From positions 124,001-188,000 of the forward strand of contig NW_024465423.1 of NCBI RefSeq assembly GCF_017591425.1: DNA of 64,000 nt. The letters are read 5' to 3'. The position numbers and the translations under genes are program-made. Source of the stretch: Ochotona curzoniae (taxonomy: Eukaryota; Chordata; Mammalia; Lagomorpha; Ochotonidae). The notes beneath the pieces were generated by a model. It ran no database searches, was not told where the DNA came from, and saw nothing but the letters and a program-made list of their open reading frames with translations. How positions within the stretch are numbered: position 1 is the stretch's first letter; each line of letters begins with the position of its first letter. Positions 35,381 to 48,500 of the stretch are shown piece after piece.

Positions 35381-36110
35381 GCCAGCAACAACTAGTGGCC
35401 TGAACTCTTTTAAAATGTGATTAAAAGACATTTTACATTGACCAGCTGTCACAATAAATATTCTTTATACCTATTGTATTTTATTCCTTGGACTGTGTAG
35501 GTTCATCTTCTAAAGGCATAGTTACCCACAGTGAGAGTGAACAAAACATAGAAGGTCTGTTACATGCACACTCAGAAATGGATCTGGATGAGAGAGCCTC
35601 CACAATGTTTAACTTGTTCCTGGTTGTCTTTCCGAATGGCGGTCTACATGCTGGCAGAATTGGGGTGTCTGGAGTTACAGCTAGGCCTTTCAGGTGGGCG
35701 GTAGGTTTCTAAGTACTGGGCTCATAGAGTTTGCCCACAGGAATGAGCAGTTGGCTATATGGTATTGAAAGTCATGTCTTCCCCAAGACTCCCAGGGAAT
35801 GCTTGTGACTGAGCCCAAATAGCAGCCACATTGTGATTCTTGTATTCAAGGACTTTCTCCTTCCTGCATTACTTGATAAACATCCAGGGTTTCAAATGAT
35901 AGGTGTCAATATAGAGGTATCAATGACACGGAGAGCAACTTAGCACAGACCTTGGGTTGTATAGAACCTCTTGATGACCTGTAAAATATGTGGTGTGCTC
36001 TATGTTCTTCAGCACATAGATCTACTTTCCGGGCTTATAAAAAAGCAGTAGTGAAGCAGTTCACTATGGATTAGCTTGAAGTGACATCAGGTCTTTCAAA
36101 TGCAGAGTAA
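35381..36110. other. Unassigned sequence
   Basis: No repeat family or gene recognised. A 74-codon open frame at 35488-35712 shows no domain. Confidence 0.35.
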
Positions 36111-36118
36111 TGCATACT

Positions 36119-36600
36119 CTCTTATTTTCTCCCTCCCTCACTCCTTCACTCCCTCACTCCCTCCCTTCCTTATCCCTTCCTACCTTCCTCTCCCTCCCTC
36201 TGTCTCTCCCATTCTTTCTCCCTTCCTTCATTCCTCCGTCGCGTCCTTTTTTCCTTCTTTCTTTCCTTCCTTCCTTTCTACCTTCCTTCCTTCCTTGTTT
36301 CCTTCCTCCCTCCCTTCTGTCGTCCCTTCCTTCCTTCCTTCTTTATTTCCTTCCTCCTTTCCTTCCTTCCTGTGTTCCTTCCTTCCTTCCTTCGTTCCTT
36401 CCTCCCTCCCTTCCTTTCCTCCTTCCTCCCTCCTTTCCTTCCTTTCTTCCTTCCTTCCTTCCTTCCTTCCTTCCTTCCTTCCTTCCTTCCTTCCTTCCTT
36501 CCTTCCTTCCTTCCTTCCTTTCTTTCTCCCTTCCTCTCTCTCTGCCTTTCTTCCTTTTCTCTCTACCTCCTTTCCTTCCCTTCCTCCTGCCTCCCACCCT
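36119..36600. repeat. (TTCC)n pyrimidine microsatellite
   Basis: About 480 bases almost entirely of C and T on the plus strand. It is impure at the left (CTCCCTCACTCC-type) and becomes a near-pure TTCC array at about 36445-36518. Long open frames in three frames (for example 36100-36693) are a by-product of the composition. Confidence 0.97.
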
Positions 36601-36699
36601 TCTCTCTGTTTCTCACTTTCTGGCTACAAAGTATTGGTCGTTACTGGAACTCTGAGAGCTGCTCCTGGAATGTGGGTGGGAAATAGGAGCTGACTAATT

Positions 36700-38170
36700 C
36701 TTCTGTGGTGAATAATGGACTGAAAATGGGATTATGACAGAGGAACATGTGGCAATGGCAAAGGTTCCTATGGTGGGCAGACATGAGGACCAGTGATGAA
36801 ATTTGCCTCTTTAGGTTTTCCCACTTAGAGCATCATGTCCTCTGCACACATGAATATTGGACTTCATCTTTTTCTCTATTGAGCCAGCTACTTCTTTCTT
36901 TCTCCTCCTGGTAAGCATGGCAGAAGTTGATATGCTTGGCTTGTTTCAGATCTTGGAAGAAGTTCAGCTTTTGACAACATAATTTGATATGGCTGTTGAC
37001 TTTGATATATATATCCTTTATATTTTGAGAAGAGTTTTTCTATGCTTAATTAGCAATGTTTTTTCTAATGGTGGGTTTTTAATCCAAATATGTGTCTGAG
37101 TATTTTGAATGGACTTACAGTTTATTCTTCATCCTGTAGATACTATTCTTAGATTCCTTGATATACATATGGTGATATGTATTGCATTCACTGGATGAAA
37201 TTGATAGAGTAATATGTATGACTATTATATCTTTACATTTCACCTATCTTCAATTATTGTTTTCTTCATACTGTTTTGTGATTTGTTGATTGCAATTATG
37301 CATTGGTTTTCTTATCCCTTTTTTAGTGTCTTGTAACTTGACATGCTGTGCAGTTATCTTTATTCATTATTCATTTCTAGGTTTCTTTTGATTTTATCAT
37401 TGGCCCATTGTTCATTCAATAATGTGTTGCTGAGTCTCCATTTTATGGCATAATTCCAGAGTTTCATGAGTTGTTGATTTGTTTTAGAGATTCATTGTAT
37501 GATTCTAGCTATTACATTTTGAGGTCTGACTGACCCAGAGTACACATTAACTCTGATACTTCTTGCTTGATTTTTTGTGTAGTTGATATGGCCATTTGCT
37601 AAGTTGGAATGTAGCTATCAGCCATTATTATTGTAGTGAAAACTTCTTTCCCTTTATGTCCATTAACAATCACGTTCAATTAGCATGTAGCATTGTGAAT
37701 ATATATACGCATTTATTATAGGTTCTCCGTACTGAATTATTTCACTGTTCACTGTGATACACTTTGTCATCTCTTTTAATATATATGTAATATACATATA
37801 TTTATTTTATATAATATATGTGGTTGTATATTATATATTTTTATTTTATTTATAAAATATGTATTTATTTTATTTGTACATATTATATAATATATATCAT
37901 TATATATATTTATTTTATATATAGGTGACAGAATCTATTGTGTGTGATATCAGTATACATAAAGCTTCTCATTTGTGTTGTCGCTGGCATGGTATTTCTC
38001 ACCCATCACCTCACTCTGTCTAGTTTATTTTTTTTTGGGGGGGGGCGTTGAATTATGCTGTTTTTGGAAGGAAATAGTTATGCCCTGTTGTTTGGTATGT
38101 TTAGCAAGTATTCATCTTGTAATGAGCCGTTGGATCATTTGCCTGTGGAATTATTAAGTTAACAACCTGA
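36700..38170 (-). repeat. Old antisense L1 ORF2 fragment with TA-rich microsatellite
   Basis: 37370-37600 reads as the inverse of L1 ORF2 text, with TTTGATTTTATCATTGGCCCATTGTTCA-type wording comparable to 30400-30560 of L1-C. Flanking parts at 36900-37330 and 37640-38160 are compatible but weaker. 37780-37925 is a TATATA/TTTATTTTATAT microsatellite. No open frame. Confidence 0.55.
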
Positions 38171-38227
38171 TGTTGCCAGTTTTTCATAAATGTTTTCATG
38201 GTCAATTTGTCTATTTACCTTGCATGT

Positions 38228-38560
38228 TTCAAAGTTTTATTGATTTTTATTGGAAAGTCAGATATACAGAGAGAAGGAGAGGCAGAGAGGAAGCTCTTCC
38301 TTCTGCTGACTCACTCCAGCAAATGGCTGCAAGTGCCATAGCTTCCCTGATCGTGGGCCAAGACCTGTGAGCTTCTTCCAGGTCGCACGTGGGTGCATGG
38401 TGCTAGGACTTGGGTTGTCCTTGACTGCTTTCACAGACCTTAAAAAGGGAACTGGATGGGAAGCAGGATCACTGGGACAGGCACCAGAACTGGTGATGAG
38501 ATAGAGTCCCAGAACACACTAGGTGAGAACTTTAATTGCAAGGCTACCATGCCGGGCCCT
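38228..38560 (-). mobile_element. CSINE (minus)
   Basis: Reverse CSINE: AAAGTTTTATTGATTTTTATTGGAAAG, the CAGATATACAGAGAGAAGGAG body, GGTCGCACGTGGGTGCATGG, and a head ending ATGCCGGGCCC. Moderately diverged, full length. Confidence 0.9.
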
Positions 38561-39370
38561 CCTCTCTATTTTTATTGTTGAGTTTTCCCTTTAACTGTCT
38601 TCAACTGTAGTTAGTGCAAATCTCCCCTGTTGAGTTGGGACTTCAAAAAGCATCTTTTGTTCCTGAATGAATAGTGGTAAAGTCCTCAAAATAACATTCT
38701 GCAATTCTGTTTGCTTGTGTTTGTTTGTTTGTTTGTTTGTTTGTTTGTCTTCATTTACATGGGACAGCATTTGGGGATGCAGATTTGTTATTTCTTTCTT
38801 TGAGGCATGAAGTATCTATCTACATCTCTCCTAGCATTAGGAGTTTCTAATGAGAAGTTAGACATTAGTGTATTAGAACACCTAAGAAAGTAATCCAGCA
38901 TTTCTCTCATAATAGGTTAGGATCATATCAATTTATTCTTGACAGTTTGACTAAAGCATGTCACATTATAGTGTTTGTTTCTAATTAGGTTGATCATGGG
39001 TTCTGTATATTTCTACTTTGATGTCCCTTTCATTCTACTCAAAAGGGACATGGTCTACTGCTAGTTAGCTCAATAGGCCTTCTAATATTTTCTCTCAGCA
39101 CCTTGATAAAGTCCTAAACTATAAATGTCTGATTACTTTGTATATACCCATGCATCTCCCATACAGTTTCATTTTTAAATATAGCTTTTTAATTTCCCTT
39201 TTGGCAAACTGAGATATTCTTATGGCAAATTGGATTGTTTATTTTTAGCCTTTTTGGGCAGGAACTCAGCAGATCAAGCAAGTCAGAGATGATAGTGGCA
39301 TTGGGCCATGCTGCACAGCATATAATTTAAAACCAAATCTAAGTTTCTACCTTGCACAAATAAAAGATGT
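38561..39370. other. Unassigned AT-rich sequence with (GTTT)n
   Basis: Contains a GTTTGTTT microsatellite at about 38715-38748. The rest could be very old antisense L1, but I cannot support a firm call. Confidence 0.4.
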
Positions 39371-39375
39371 TAGAG

Positions 39376-39580
39376 CAACTTCCTGGAGCTGCAATGGTGA
39401 CTCAACAGGCAAATCCTCCACGTGCCACACTGGAAACCCATGTGGGCATCTGTTGAACAACTGCTGCCTCATTTCTGATCCAGCTCACCGATTATGAGCT
39501 GATAAAGCAGCCAAGGTTTGCTCAATCCATGTAGGGGATCTAGAAGAATGTCTTGGCTCTTTCCAGCTGCAGCCAGTCAT
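39376..39580 (+). mobile_element. Old CSINE fragment (plus)
   Basis: Forward CSINE head and first half: ACTTCCTGGAGCTGCAATGG, GGCAAATCCTCCACGTGCC, CCATGTGGGCATCTGTTG, TGATCCAGCTCACCGATTATG. The tail is not recognisable. Confidence 0.6.
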
Positions 39581-40690
39581 TTGGGGATCAAACCAGTGTG
39601 TAGAAGATTCATATTTCACAAAGGAAGTTCCATTAGCAGACTCACTTGAGGAGAACAATGTCATATCCAGGTATTTTGGTATTTGGATCACGATAAAATG
39701 TCGTCCAAATCAAGATGTCCATATTGCTACATATTGTATCGTATTTAGAGGACATGCAAGTTATTTGGAAAAAAAAAGTCTATGGCATATTAATTACTAG
39801 TGACTCACCTGAAAGTTTCAATTATAACTTAAAATCAGTCATGTTTTCTCTGCTCAGCTGCAGATATGTGAAACATGTAGTTGATCCAAAAATCAAAACA
39901 GAAAAAGCTCATGCAACAATTCTGAAAGGGAATAAATTTTCTGTCCTTTCAAAAGTTTCGGGAGTTTAAATACTGCTGTCTTTAGTGTAGCTTCCACTTA
40001 TATATTCCTCTCATCACTTGAGGATCAAAGCTGAAAATACCTACATAGCTATATCTGCAGCTTATCTTTGTGGTTTAATTGTTATTTCTTACTGGATTCA
40101 CTGACTCTTCTGGATTCCAATGTATATTTTCCCTAGTAGGAAATCATTTCACTCAACTTTGGAAAGACTTTCCATTACTTGATATGCTGTTACTGCTCCT
40201 GATTAGAAACCCCCAGCTGATATTTCATTAGTCTTTATAGACAATAAATCTTGATACAGTATGTGTGCACGCACATATATATATATAATCATACATATAT
40301 TCACACAGATATATTTTATATATACCAATGTATATATGTGTGTGTGTATATATATTCACATATATGTATATATGTGTGTATATCTATAAATATATGTATA
40401 TATGAGTTTCTAATTGATCATAGATTTCATGGATCCAACGTTGAAATAAATCACAGGTTCTGATGAGACAAGTCATGATATGTTCTCCACTGTTGTACTA
40501 AAGAGAAGACTGCATTTTCTCTTTCTCAGAAAAATTAGTAAGAACTTACTGCTAAGAAGACATTTCAACTTTGCCAAATGTATCCTCATTTTACAAATGT
40601 GTATTTGCTAGGATGTTGTGGAAGGTGAGAGAGCAAAAGTGATGGAGAAGGAGATCAGCACCAACATTCACCTGAAACAATGTTTTCCCC
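39581..40690. other. Unassigned sequence with TA/TG microsatellite
   Basis: 40270-40405 is a TATATG/TGTGTATATA microsatellite. The remainder has no recognised feature. 39715-39969 is open but without a domain. Confidence 0.45.
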
Positions 40691-41545
40691 TGTATTGGTA
40701 CTGTATATTACATTTGCACAACAACAGTCACCAGTCAGCATTGTACTGTTGAGACGTATTCTGACATTGTAGGCACATAGTATGCAGAACACTTTGATAT
40801 GTAGCCCAGCATTCTAGTATATAGTTAATGGTTTCAGTGGGAGTCCATCTTTGATTCAGAAGTAGAGATGCATACTGTAATGCATCTCCGAATCATGGGG
40901 TACTTCCCTTCATTACACAGATCCTCCAGATAAATATGTGTATCTAAATGCTTGCCCATAAATCTATTGACACGGTAATTTGCAGGAAGGTTTCCTTATA
41001 TCGGAGAGACCATATGATATTTATGCTTCTGGGACTGGATTATTTCACTGATCATAACGCAATCTATTTGGTACCATTTTGCTGCAAATGTCCAAAATTC
41101 ATTCATTCATTCTAATGGCTGAGTAGTATTCCAGGGAGCAGATATATCACAGTATCATTATGTACTCCTCTTTTGATGGGCATTTGTGTTGTTTCTGTGT
41201 CTTTCATGTTGTGGATTGTACTGATGCAGATTTCTCATATGCAGCAGTTTTATTGATCACATGGCTTCAGACAGTACTTAGTTTAGTTTTCATTATATTG
41301 GCTTTTATGTTATTGAGTATTTCAAATCATCAATGTACATGATTTTTTTCACTTTTCTGACTTCTCTTACTTTTTAAAAATCTGAGATATTCATTCAAAT
41401 AATTGCACATCTTTGGTGGAATTTATTCGTGTATTTGAATTCTCTGAAACAACAGTGCTATTTTTTTATTGTATTTTTGACAATCTTTACATAGCTAATT
41501 AGGGTAAAAAGTGCTGAAAAAGACTATTATTTTCATATTGATTGT
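40691..41545 (-). repeat. Old L1 3' UTR and ORF2 end (minus)
   Basis: Reading leftwards, an ORF2 end (AATGGCTGAGTAGTATTCCAGG at 41114, the inverse of the conserved ORF2 stop region) is followed by a divergent 3' UTR with GGTTTCAGTGGGAGTCCATC (40830). A similar 3' UTR in plus orientation is at 55080-55380. This family is older than L1-A, L1-B and L1-C. Confidence 0.65.
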
Positions 41546-41549
41546 TTCC

Positions 41550-44500
41550 TTCATGTTTCTGAGGTAAACGGAGTTTTAAGGGAGAAGCCCCAAGTGTTCT
41601 CCCAACCACCCCAGGTCCCAGATGTGGAGCATGCGCTGAGATTCTTGCTTGAGTGAATGTGAATGTTCACTGGTTATGAATCACTGCCAATCTCACCACT
41701 CCAAGCACGATGAGGTCCTCGAAGAATCCACTGATTGACACAATCCATCTTAGAGTCTCTGTTTGCCCAATATTTTGCTACCAAAGTTTAGCTGAGGTAG
41801 TTGATTGACTTGTTGTAGCTTCTGTCTTTTCTTGGTTAAGGTTCCGAGTCCAGCAGTTCCATTGGGGAGATCTCAAAAACAACTTTGAGGTGTTCCCAGG
41901 TTCTTTTATACACTAGCAAGTACAGGGCCTGGCACAGTCCATTGCCCCATTCAGCTGGTGGTTGCAATTGCTGGGTTGGTTCTGTTACGAGCCCCGACTT
42001 CCACTGGAACCAACGGGTGTGGCAATCCAGCCTGTTTCTGCCTAGCATATACCCAGCCCTGACATTCACCAGTGGGAGCTGCAGCCCCATTGGAGCGACC
42101 CACAATAACTCCCACCAGGCCTGTCCCCTACCCTGGTATGCCAGTATGTAGCAGACTAGTCCAGTCGGCCCCACATCCCATTTGGCTCTGATATATGTCA
42201 ATGGGTATTAATGTTTAGTTCCATCTAACCAGCTCCACTATGCAGTCCACACAGATGATGTTGGGTGTCTCTCTGTCTAGCTACCCCATCCCCTGTCCTA
42301 GTTTTCATGTCCTTCTGTGGAAGTTTTAACTCAAGAGGGGGATCCCACTATTTCCTTTCTAGGCCTCGCCTACTTCCGGATTATGCACTCTCTGGGTGTT
42401 TCTGTGGTTTGACTTCATAGAATTATCCCCCAGCTTCTGACAGCTGATGCTGTGGCCAAGCCTAAACATCCCTCACCCACTCTAATTTTGTTTGCACCAG
42501 TAGAAATAATCCGCCCATCCTGGCTTTTCCCTGATCTGCTTGCACATGAGGCACACAGGTGTTGTAGCCTTATTTAGTCAGGTCTGCGCCCTTCCCACCT
42601 CATGCTCTGCATAAGGAGTGGCTGTGCAGCAAGGGAAACACCCCCCAAATTCCCCCTGCTCACTCTGCCCCTTACCTTCCTGGTTCTCACGCTTGCTGTA
42701 TGGGCACTGCAGTCACATTTGGTATAGGCAACCTCACGTTGGTATTCCGTATTGTGCACTGGTCTTTGTCGCAACCAAACCTCGCTCGACCCACACTGTT
42801 CTGTTGCCTGAATTTGCCAGTGGATGACATGGACAGATTCAGCCTGGTCTTCCCCTGACCCCTGCCAATTGTATGCCAGTGGGTAACTTTCCATGGCCTG
42901 TTCTGGGCTGTTTCCTATCATGTTTCTTGCACTTACCTGCCAGGCTTGTGTCCTGCCAGAGGAGTTTCTCAGGCTCCTTCATTAGAACCTCTCCCAGTGC
43001 CAGGTTTCACGCTTACCAGTGGGTCCATGAGCCAGCCCTATTCAGTCTACCTCCTGTCCCAGCAGGAACAGTGGCTTTTGTTGACTGGCCTTCAACCCAA
43101 ACTGGTCCTTGCTATAGGATGTTTCAACCCAGCCATGGTATGTCCATACCCACATACAGCTCACACATGGCTCAGTAGGGGTTTGAGGTCTTGCCTAGTC
43201 CATCGCACATCTGTCCCAGTCCTCCAGGACACCAGAGGGTGTTGGTGTCTGGCCCGGTTTGGTGCATTCCATCCCAGTCCACACTTCTGTCAAGGGAGAC
43301 TACAACTGTATTCTGATCAGAATGCAGCCCCCATTCCATCCAATGAGCTCCCTGGTGGGAACCTCAACCCAGTTAGGGTGTTCCCTTTGCTCCCCATCTG
43401 GGTCTGTTCCCAGCCATAGATGGCATGCATGCCAGTGGTTGCTCTGACTCAGCATGGCTCTGTCCCCAACCTGCCCGGCCTCTGCCTTAGACACTGTGGC
43501 TTGGCGTCCATGGCTCACGCAGATCTCTCAGTGCAAGATCCTAGCTCAGCTTGACCTGTGCTTCCTCCTGGTCTCTAGTTTCACTTGTGGGCTAAGGTTG
43601 GCTTAGTACTGCCCGGTATACCCTATTCTATTAGCAATTGACACAGTACGCAACTGTTGGAGCTACTTTGCCCAGCTTGCCCAGCTTGTCTTAACCCCCA
43701 GGTCTGGACCACATATTCACCAGCAGGAGCTATGACTCGCCAGGGGAGTTTCTCAAGTTCGTCAATTTGATCCACTCCCAGACCCAGTTCTCATATGTGC
43801 TGTTGGGTTTTATGCCAGTGCCCAGTGAAGTCTAGCCTTCCATTTGGTCTTGTATGAGCTGGTGAATGTTGCAGCCCGGCCTGCCACACATCCCATTCAG
43901 GATGTACATCTGGGTGCTGCTGCACTGACCAGTCCAGACTGTTGCCAGTTGCTTTACGTGTGAGTGATGGCATGCTCCTGGGTCACATCTACCTCAGTCC
44001 ATCATCATACTAGCTCTTGAGCTCAACAGTGGGGCTAGAACTTGCACAGGGTTTGTCCCACATGTTCCCCACAGAATCTACCCCCAGATACGGTTCTCAA
44101 GTGCTAGTTAATGTCATGGTCATGCATAATGTGACCCATTTCTTGAAACATCATCATGTCAGGTATAGGATATGAGCTTGTTGGACAAGCCCTGAGCACT
44201 AGCTTTTGCAAGGGTTGGTGTTTGGCGGTCAACATTGTCATTGGGAATCTTTAGAATAGATTCATATACCGTAAGCAAAGTGGGTTTCAATGGGAGCTAC
44301 CTAACCAGTGATTGAAAGAACCAAATCCTCAGAGTTACCGGTATGGCGGTCAGCAGGCAGAGCCTAGCGCCAAATGGCTTGCTTTCTGACTGGGGACAGC
44401 TGACCACATGCATGTTGTGGCTGGCATCTGGGATCCGGGCATGAGACGCCCTGGCCTGAGACCCCCCAGCAGTTGGGAGGCTGCTAGAATTTTAAACCCC

Positions 44501-44742
44501 GAAGTCCAAGGTTGCACCCTTCCCAATCCCATCCACCACTCAATGAGGGTTACAGTGGGTGTCCCCAGATCCCTGGTCCCAGGCCCGCACAGCCCCAGAG
44601 ACTTCCCCTTCAGTGTACTCATCCTGAAGGGAGCAGCCCCTGGAGCCCAGGCAGGCCCAGGGCCAGCTTACCACGTGCATGTGGTGGCTGGCATCTGGGA
44701 TCCTGGCATGAGACGCCCTGGCCTGAGACACCCCCAACCGTT
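41550..44742 (-). repeat. Unclassified 3.2-kb repeat, copy B
   Basis: Reverse-oriented copy of the unit described at 19860-23150, mostly within inverted-repeat arm 1. It starts (minus strand) near 44742 with a GGTGTCTCAGGCCAGGGCGTC motif that is itself repeated about 260 bases further on (near 44450), and ends near CCTCAGAAACATGAAGGAAA at about 41555. It is far closer to copy C than to copy A. Confidence 0.78.
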
Positions 44743-46396
44743 ACTTTCTTATAACTTCCTTCTGAGTTGTAAAATGCCATTTTGCCCGTTACTCCAAGGA
44801 ACTCCAGATATCACTTAACGTTTGTGGATCAGACTGTCTATAAAAAGGAGAATTTCATATTCTTCCTTTCCAATATGTATCCCTTGAGTTTTCCTTTCTT
44901 GTCTAATCACTTTTTACTAAACTTTCAAGGATGAGATATAGCAGAATAAGCCAGAACAGAGAGCCCTTTCTGAATTTTTGAGTGTGGCTCCAGCTTTTGC
45001 CAGTTCAATGTTTGCTGTTTGTAGATGCATCTTAGTTGCTTTGATTTATCTTCCTTTGTCACATTCACATATGCTGCTGGCCATGAAGGTATCAGCTTTT
45101 CTTGAAATGATTTCAGCTTTAAACCTTTCACTGACCTGTATAGCCTGTATCAACTCTGCTTTCTTGGGATAATTTTCATTTCATTTGGATGATGTATTTG
45201 ACAAATAGTTTGTTTCTATCAAGTAGTATCTTGGTGGGAGTTCTAAACAGATGCTCATAAGCACAAACATTTGTGCAAGGTTATTTAATTTTCTGTCTTC
45301 CATTTTTCTCAGGTTTTATAATTAACAGTATCAGAAACAGTCTGCACGGATTTGCTCACTTTCAAGATTTTCTTGTTAATGACTTACAAAGATTTGGATT
45401 AATTATTTCTTTTTTTGGAAGAATAAGAAATAGTAATACCTGAAACTTGGCTTTTGTGAAATGTTATTTGTTAGATGCTAAATCACAATGAAACACCAAA
45501 GCTAAAAAGACTAGAATGATATCAAAACCAAGTTTATTGAGATCTACTCCTAAGTGAGGCTCATTGGTTTGCGAGGAAACTGATGTTCATAGGCCACCAA
45601 ATTTGCACCTGAACTAAACCACACACTTCTTAAGCAGTGCTGCCAATGTGGCTTGATCCATTTTAATGAGTGGCAACTTCTGGTGCCACCTAGGAGCTTT
45701 TCCCCTACCTCAGGTCCTCTGGGCTAACAGTATTAATGATCCAATTTTAACCTGTTTAGTAACATAGTATTATTCTATATATTCATTCTTAACTTCACTG
45801 ACTTACTTAGTTAAATGATATTTGTCAATAAATTAATTTTTCTAAATTTTTGAAGCCTTGACTTTAAATGCTCCTATTGACAAATAACTGATTTTGCTGT
45901 GATAGTCTCAATTGTAAAACCTGCCCTTTTATCAATAATTCTACCAACAATTCTACTAAGGTGTTTGCTATCCATTCTGTGGTTCCATGGCCTGTTAGTA
46001 TACACATTTCTTTGTTTATTTCAAGTAAACCTCCTATTGCTTTTTCATTAAATGCTGTACACTATGTTCTCAAATGTGTTTATGGCATGTTGACTTATGT
46101 TATCACTTGCCCTCTAGTAATTTTCAGCAGGATTCATGCTTGATTGTGTCCTAGACGTCCATTGGTAGATCGTTTACCAAGTAGGTGGCATTTTTCAACT
46201 TGTGAGTGATTGATATGCATTTGCCTCTTAACATATTTGATACACCAAAAACCTGAGATATTGTGTAGAATCACATTCAAATTTTCTTTTGGACTTAGCA
46301 TATTTCCCTTTAAATGTTCTTAGTAATCAACTGTAATGTGTATGTTGTTTAATCATTACTAGCCTGCACTTATACTGTTTGATAATTTGTTAAACT
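41786..46396 (+). repeat. Large inverted repeat, arm 1
   Basis: Base p in this arm pairs with base 105786 minus p in arm 2, without any net indel, from 41786 (paired with the last base of the window) to 46396 (paired with 59390). I found mismatches at 41900/63886, 46364/59422 and 46393/59393; all other stretches compared were identical, including eleven or more open frames reproduced exactly. Homology stops sharply after 46396. The left limit may lie outside what the window can show, because arm 2 runs off the end. Confidence 0.96.
44745..46396. other. Arm-1 sequence outside the 3.2-kb repeat
   Basis: 44820-45260 looks like old antisense L1 ORF2 (TTGAGTTTTCCTTTCTTGTCTAATC and following text). 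45260-46396 is AT-rich with no assignable gene. A frame at 45961-46143 (and its mirror at 59643-59825) is open but unrecognised. Confidence 0.45.
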
Positions 46397-47174
46397 CCAT
46401 CTGTTTGCTAGCACAATTTCATCCAAGCAAGATACTGATTTTTTTCTAACACAGAGACTTAATTCTGTATGTTTTCATTAATCATAAAGTAATCCTTTCT
46501 AAATGTTTTCAGGTATTTCTGTAAATCATCTTCACAGTTTTCTTTTCAAGTCTTGTAGTTATTGTGATGTGGATAGGATCTGTGTGCTATTCTGTGACAG
46601 GTTTCCTGTGTTCTGGGTTGATCTTATTGGCTCTACAATCTCCCTGTGCTCTGTAACTCTCCTCTGCACATCTGGAATAACTGTACCCTCAGGGAAGAGT
46701 CACAGCAATGTCACCCAGATAAAGGAGATCTGACTTACACTGCAGGAAATAGGGATCCCCCGGTGGCACCCATGTTCTGCACACTGTATCTCCTCTATAG
46801 GATGCAGGAAAAAAAAAAAAAACTAGCATAAGAATGCCTTCAATGAAGGATGTTCTCACCACATCCTCCTACCTCAGAGTCAGGCTGAATCACTTTGCGC
46901 CACAATCCCTATATATTCAGGTGTTAAACCACATAGATAAACTGTGTACTCCTGAATACATGCACGTATCCTTCCATGATACCCATACATTTGAAATCAT
47001 GAAATGCGAATGGAAACACAACTGTGAAAACAGGTTCTCTAGATATTAGGGTGATGAAATTATTTCAAAAAAAAAGATTAACTAAGTTCTTACTCCTATT
47101 TACAATGTCTATCATATTAAAATTGAACAGCAACGGGAATAAACCATGATGAATTATTTGCTATATTGGTAAAG
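46397..47174. other. Spacer sequence left of ERV-B
   Basis: 46700-47050 is compatible with an old L1 ORF2 3' segment (the region just before AATGCGAATGGAAACACAAC, similar to 12370-12400). 46397-46700 is unassigned. Confidence 0.4.
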
Positions 47175-47180
47175 CCTAAA

Positions 47181-47640
47181 TGTCAAGTCCAGCAGAACAG
47201 TCAACATGGGTCACAACCACCTAGGAGAGATTGGGGGACAAGAGACACGAAGAATGGACAGCAAGACAGGATGTCTGATCAAGCTGTCAGTTTATTGATT
47301 TTAGTTGAGGGTTTTTATACTTTTCAGTAACTAAGGCTCAGGGATGAAAGGAGAAACTAGGACACAAGTCATGGTCTCCAGACCAATTGTTCTTGGGCAG
47401 CCTCCATATCCACAATAGTAACCAGCATATCAACAATAGCATAGGTAATCAGTAACACGATGTCGACAGGTACAGCATAAATGACATCCTAAAACAGTTG
47501 CTAGAAACAATTGAAGCTAAGCGTGTGATTAGTTTCATAACTTCTTTCCCAAGCATCTAGCCAGCTGGGGGTTTTCCACTGGCCCATAGTTCTATATTCA
47601 AAATGGCTTCAGTGTAGCTATAGTACACGGCTCCTGACAT
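47181..47640 (-). repeat. ERV-B 3' LTR
   Basis: Begins (plus strand) TGTCAAGTCC and ends CTCCTGACA. It differs from the partner LTR at scattered positions, for example in the first 30 bases, near 47385 and 47620-47632. On the minus strand it contains a TATA-like AAAGTATAAAAACC and AATAAACTGACAG. Confidence 0.93.
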
Positions 47641-47656
47641 CTCCCCCTCTTTGCTA
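47641..47656 (-). promoter_or_regulatory. ERV-B polypurine tract
   Basis: On the minus strand, AGCAAAGAGGGGGAGA lies immediately before the LTR start TGTCAGG. This is the expected plus-strand primer and fixes the element's orientation as minus. Confidence 0.85.
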
Positions 47657-48500
47657 TATATCAATGAAAGCAGCAAAAAAAAAAGGTTCGTTGAGGCAAG
47701 ATAAGCACTGCCTGTCTCAGGTTCATTCTGAGGGACCCTCAACTCTTACCCGTCTCTGGGCAGCCCTGCCAGTCTTCCACGGCTCCCTGTCTTAGGTTGG
47801 CGGGGTATCACAAAGATGCCCGTCATTGGCTAAATGCGTACCTGGGAAAGGCCATGCCTCATTATATTAGATGAACCTCTTTGAAGACTGGAGCCACACG
47901 GCATGATGGGAGGGGGGTTATCACTTGGGGAGCCTGAGCCATTGCAGCAACCGTCAAGGTTTTTAAGGCCGTAACCTCGCTGCATTTCTTGAACATGCAA
48001 GCTGCCAGCTTAATGCCATTTAGAATAACTTTCCCCGACATGGGCAGAACTCAGGTATTATTTACTTTAATTATACTGGTTGCTAACTGACTGATGAAAT
48101 TTAGGAAGGTGTTAGACCATTGTCCCCAGACGTATTGATTGATTTTTATCACTCTCCCCAAAATATTGTGAACTTATACTGGGGTGATACATATATGATG
48201 GTATATTGGTGAGCAGCTGGCTGGTGAGATTCAAGAAGACATACTTAACAATGTACAAGTATTGTTGAAAATACTAACATTCCAGAATTTTATAGTGCTA
48301 AGATGTTACATGTATATAAAACAGTTTTATCAGGAACCAGAGACCCTAACTGCCTATCATCCCATCTGACTCCAACATTTTCAAACAGAAATGAACCCCA
48401 ACTGTTTTCAGGGAGAAAGGGCTTTGTCATCTGTTCTTAGCTACTTCCTGCTGAGAGGGGGCGCCGTTGGGTAACAGCAGCTGTAGGGGGTCCATTTTGT
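47657..48500 (-). pseudogene. Possible env (TM) 3' remnant of ERV-B
   Basis: In the position where an env end is expected, minus-strand frames read WGQWSNTFLNFISQLATS and, close to the polypurine tract, a hydrophobic NLFFLLLSLIYSKEGEM tail (ORF 47557-47742). Stops are frequent and I cannot align it firmly to a known env, so the call rests on position and weak resemblance. Confidence 0.35.

Noticed and set aside
36100..36693. Open frames of 100-197 codons rich in Ser/Pro/Leu/Phe
   Set aside because: They are translations of the TTCC microsatellite in three frames; there is no start context or homology.
44350..44818. 136-codon and 90-codon frames in arm 1 and their mirrors in arm 2
   Set aside because: Identical in the two arms only because the arms are identical, and they overlap on opposite strands inside the 3.2-kb repeat; no domain is recognised.
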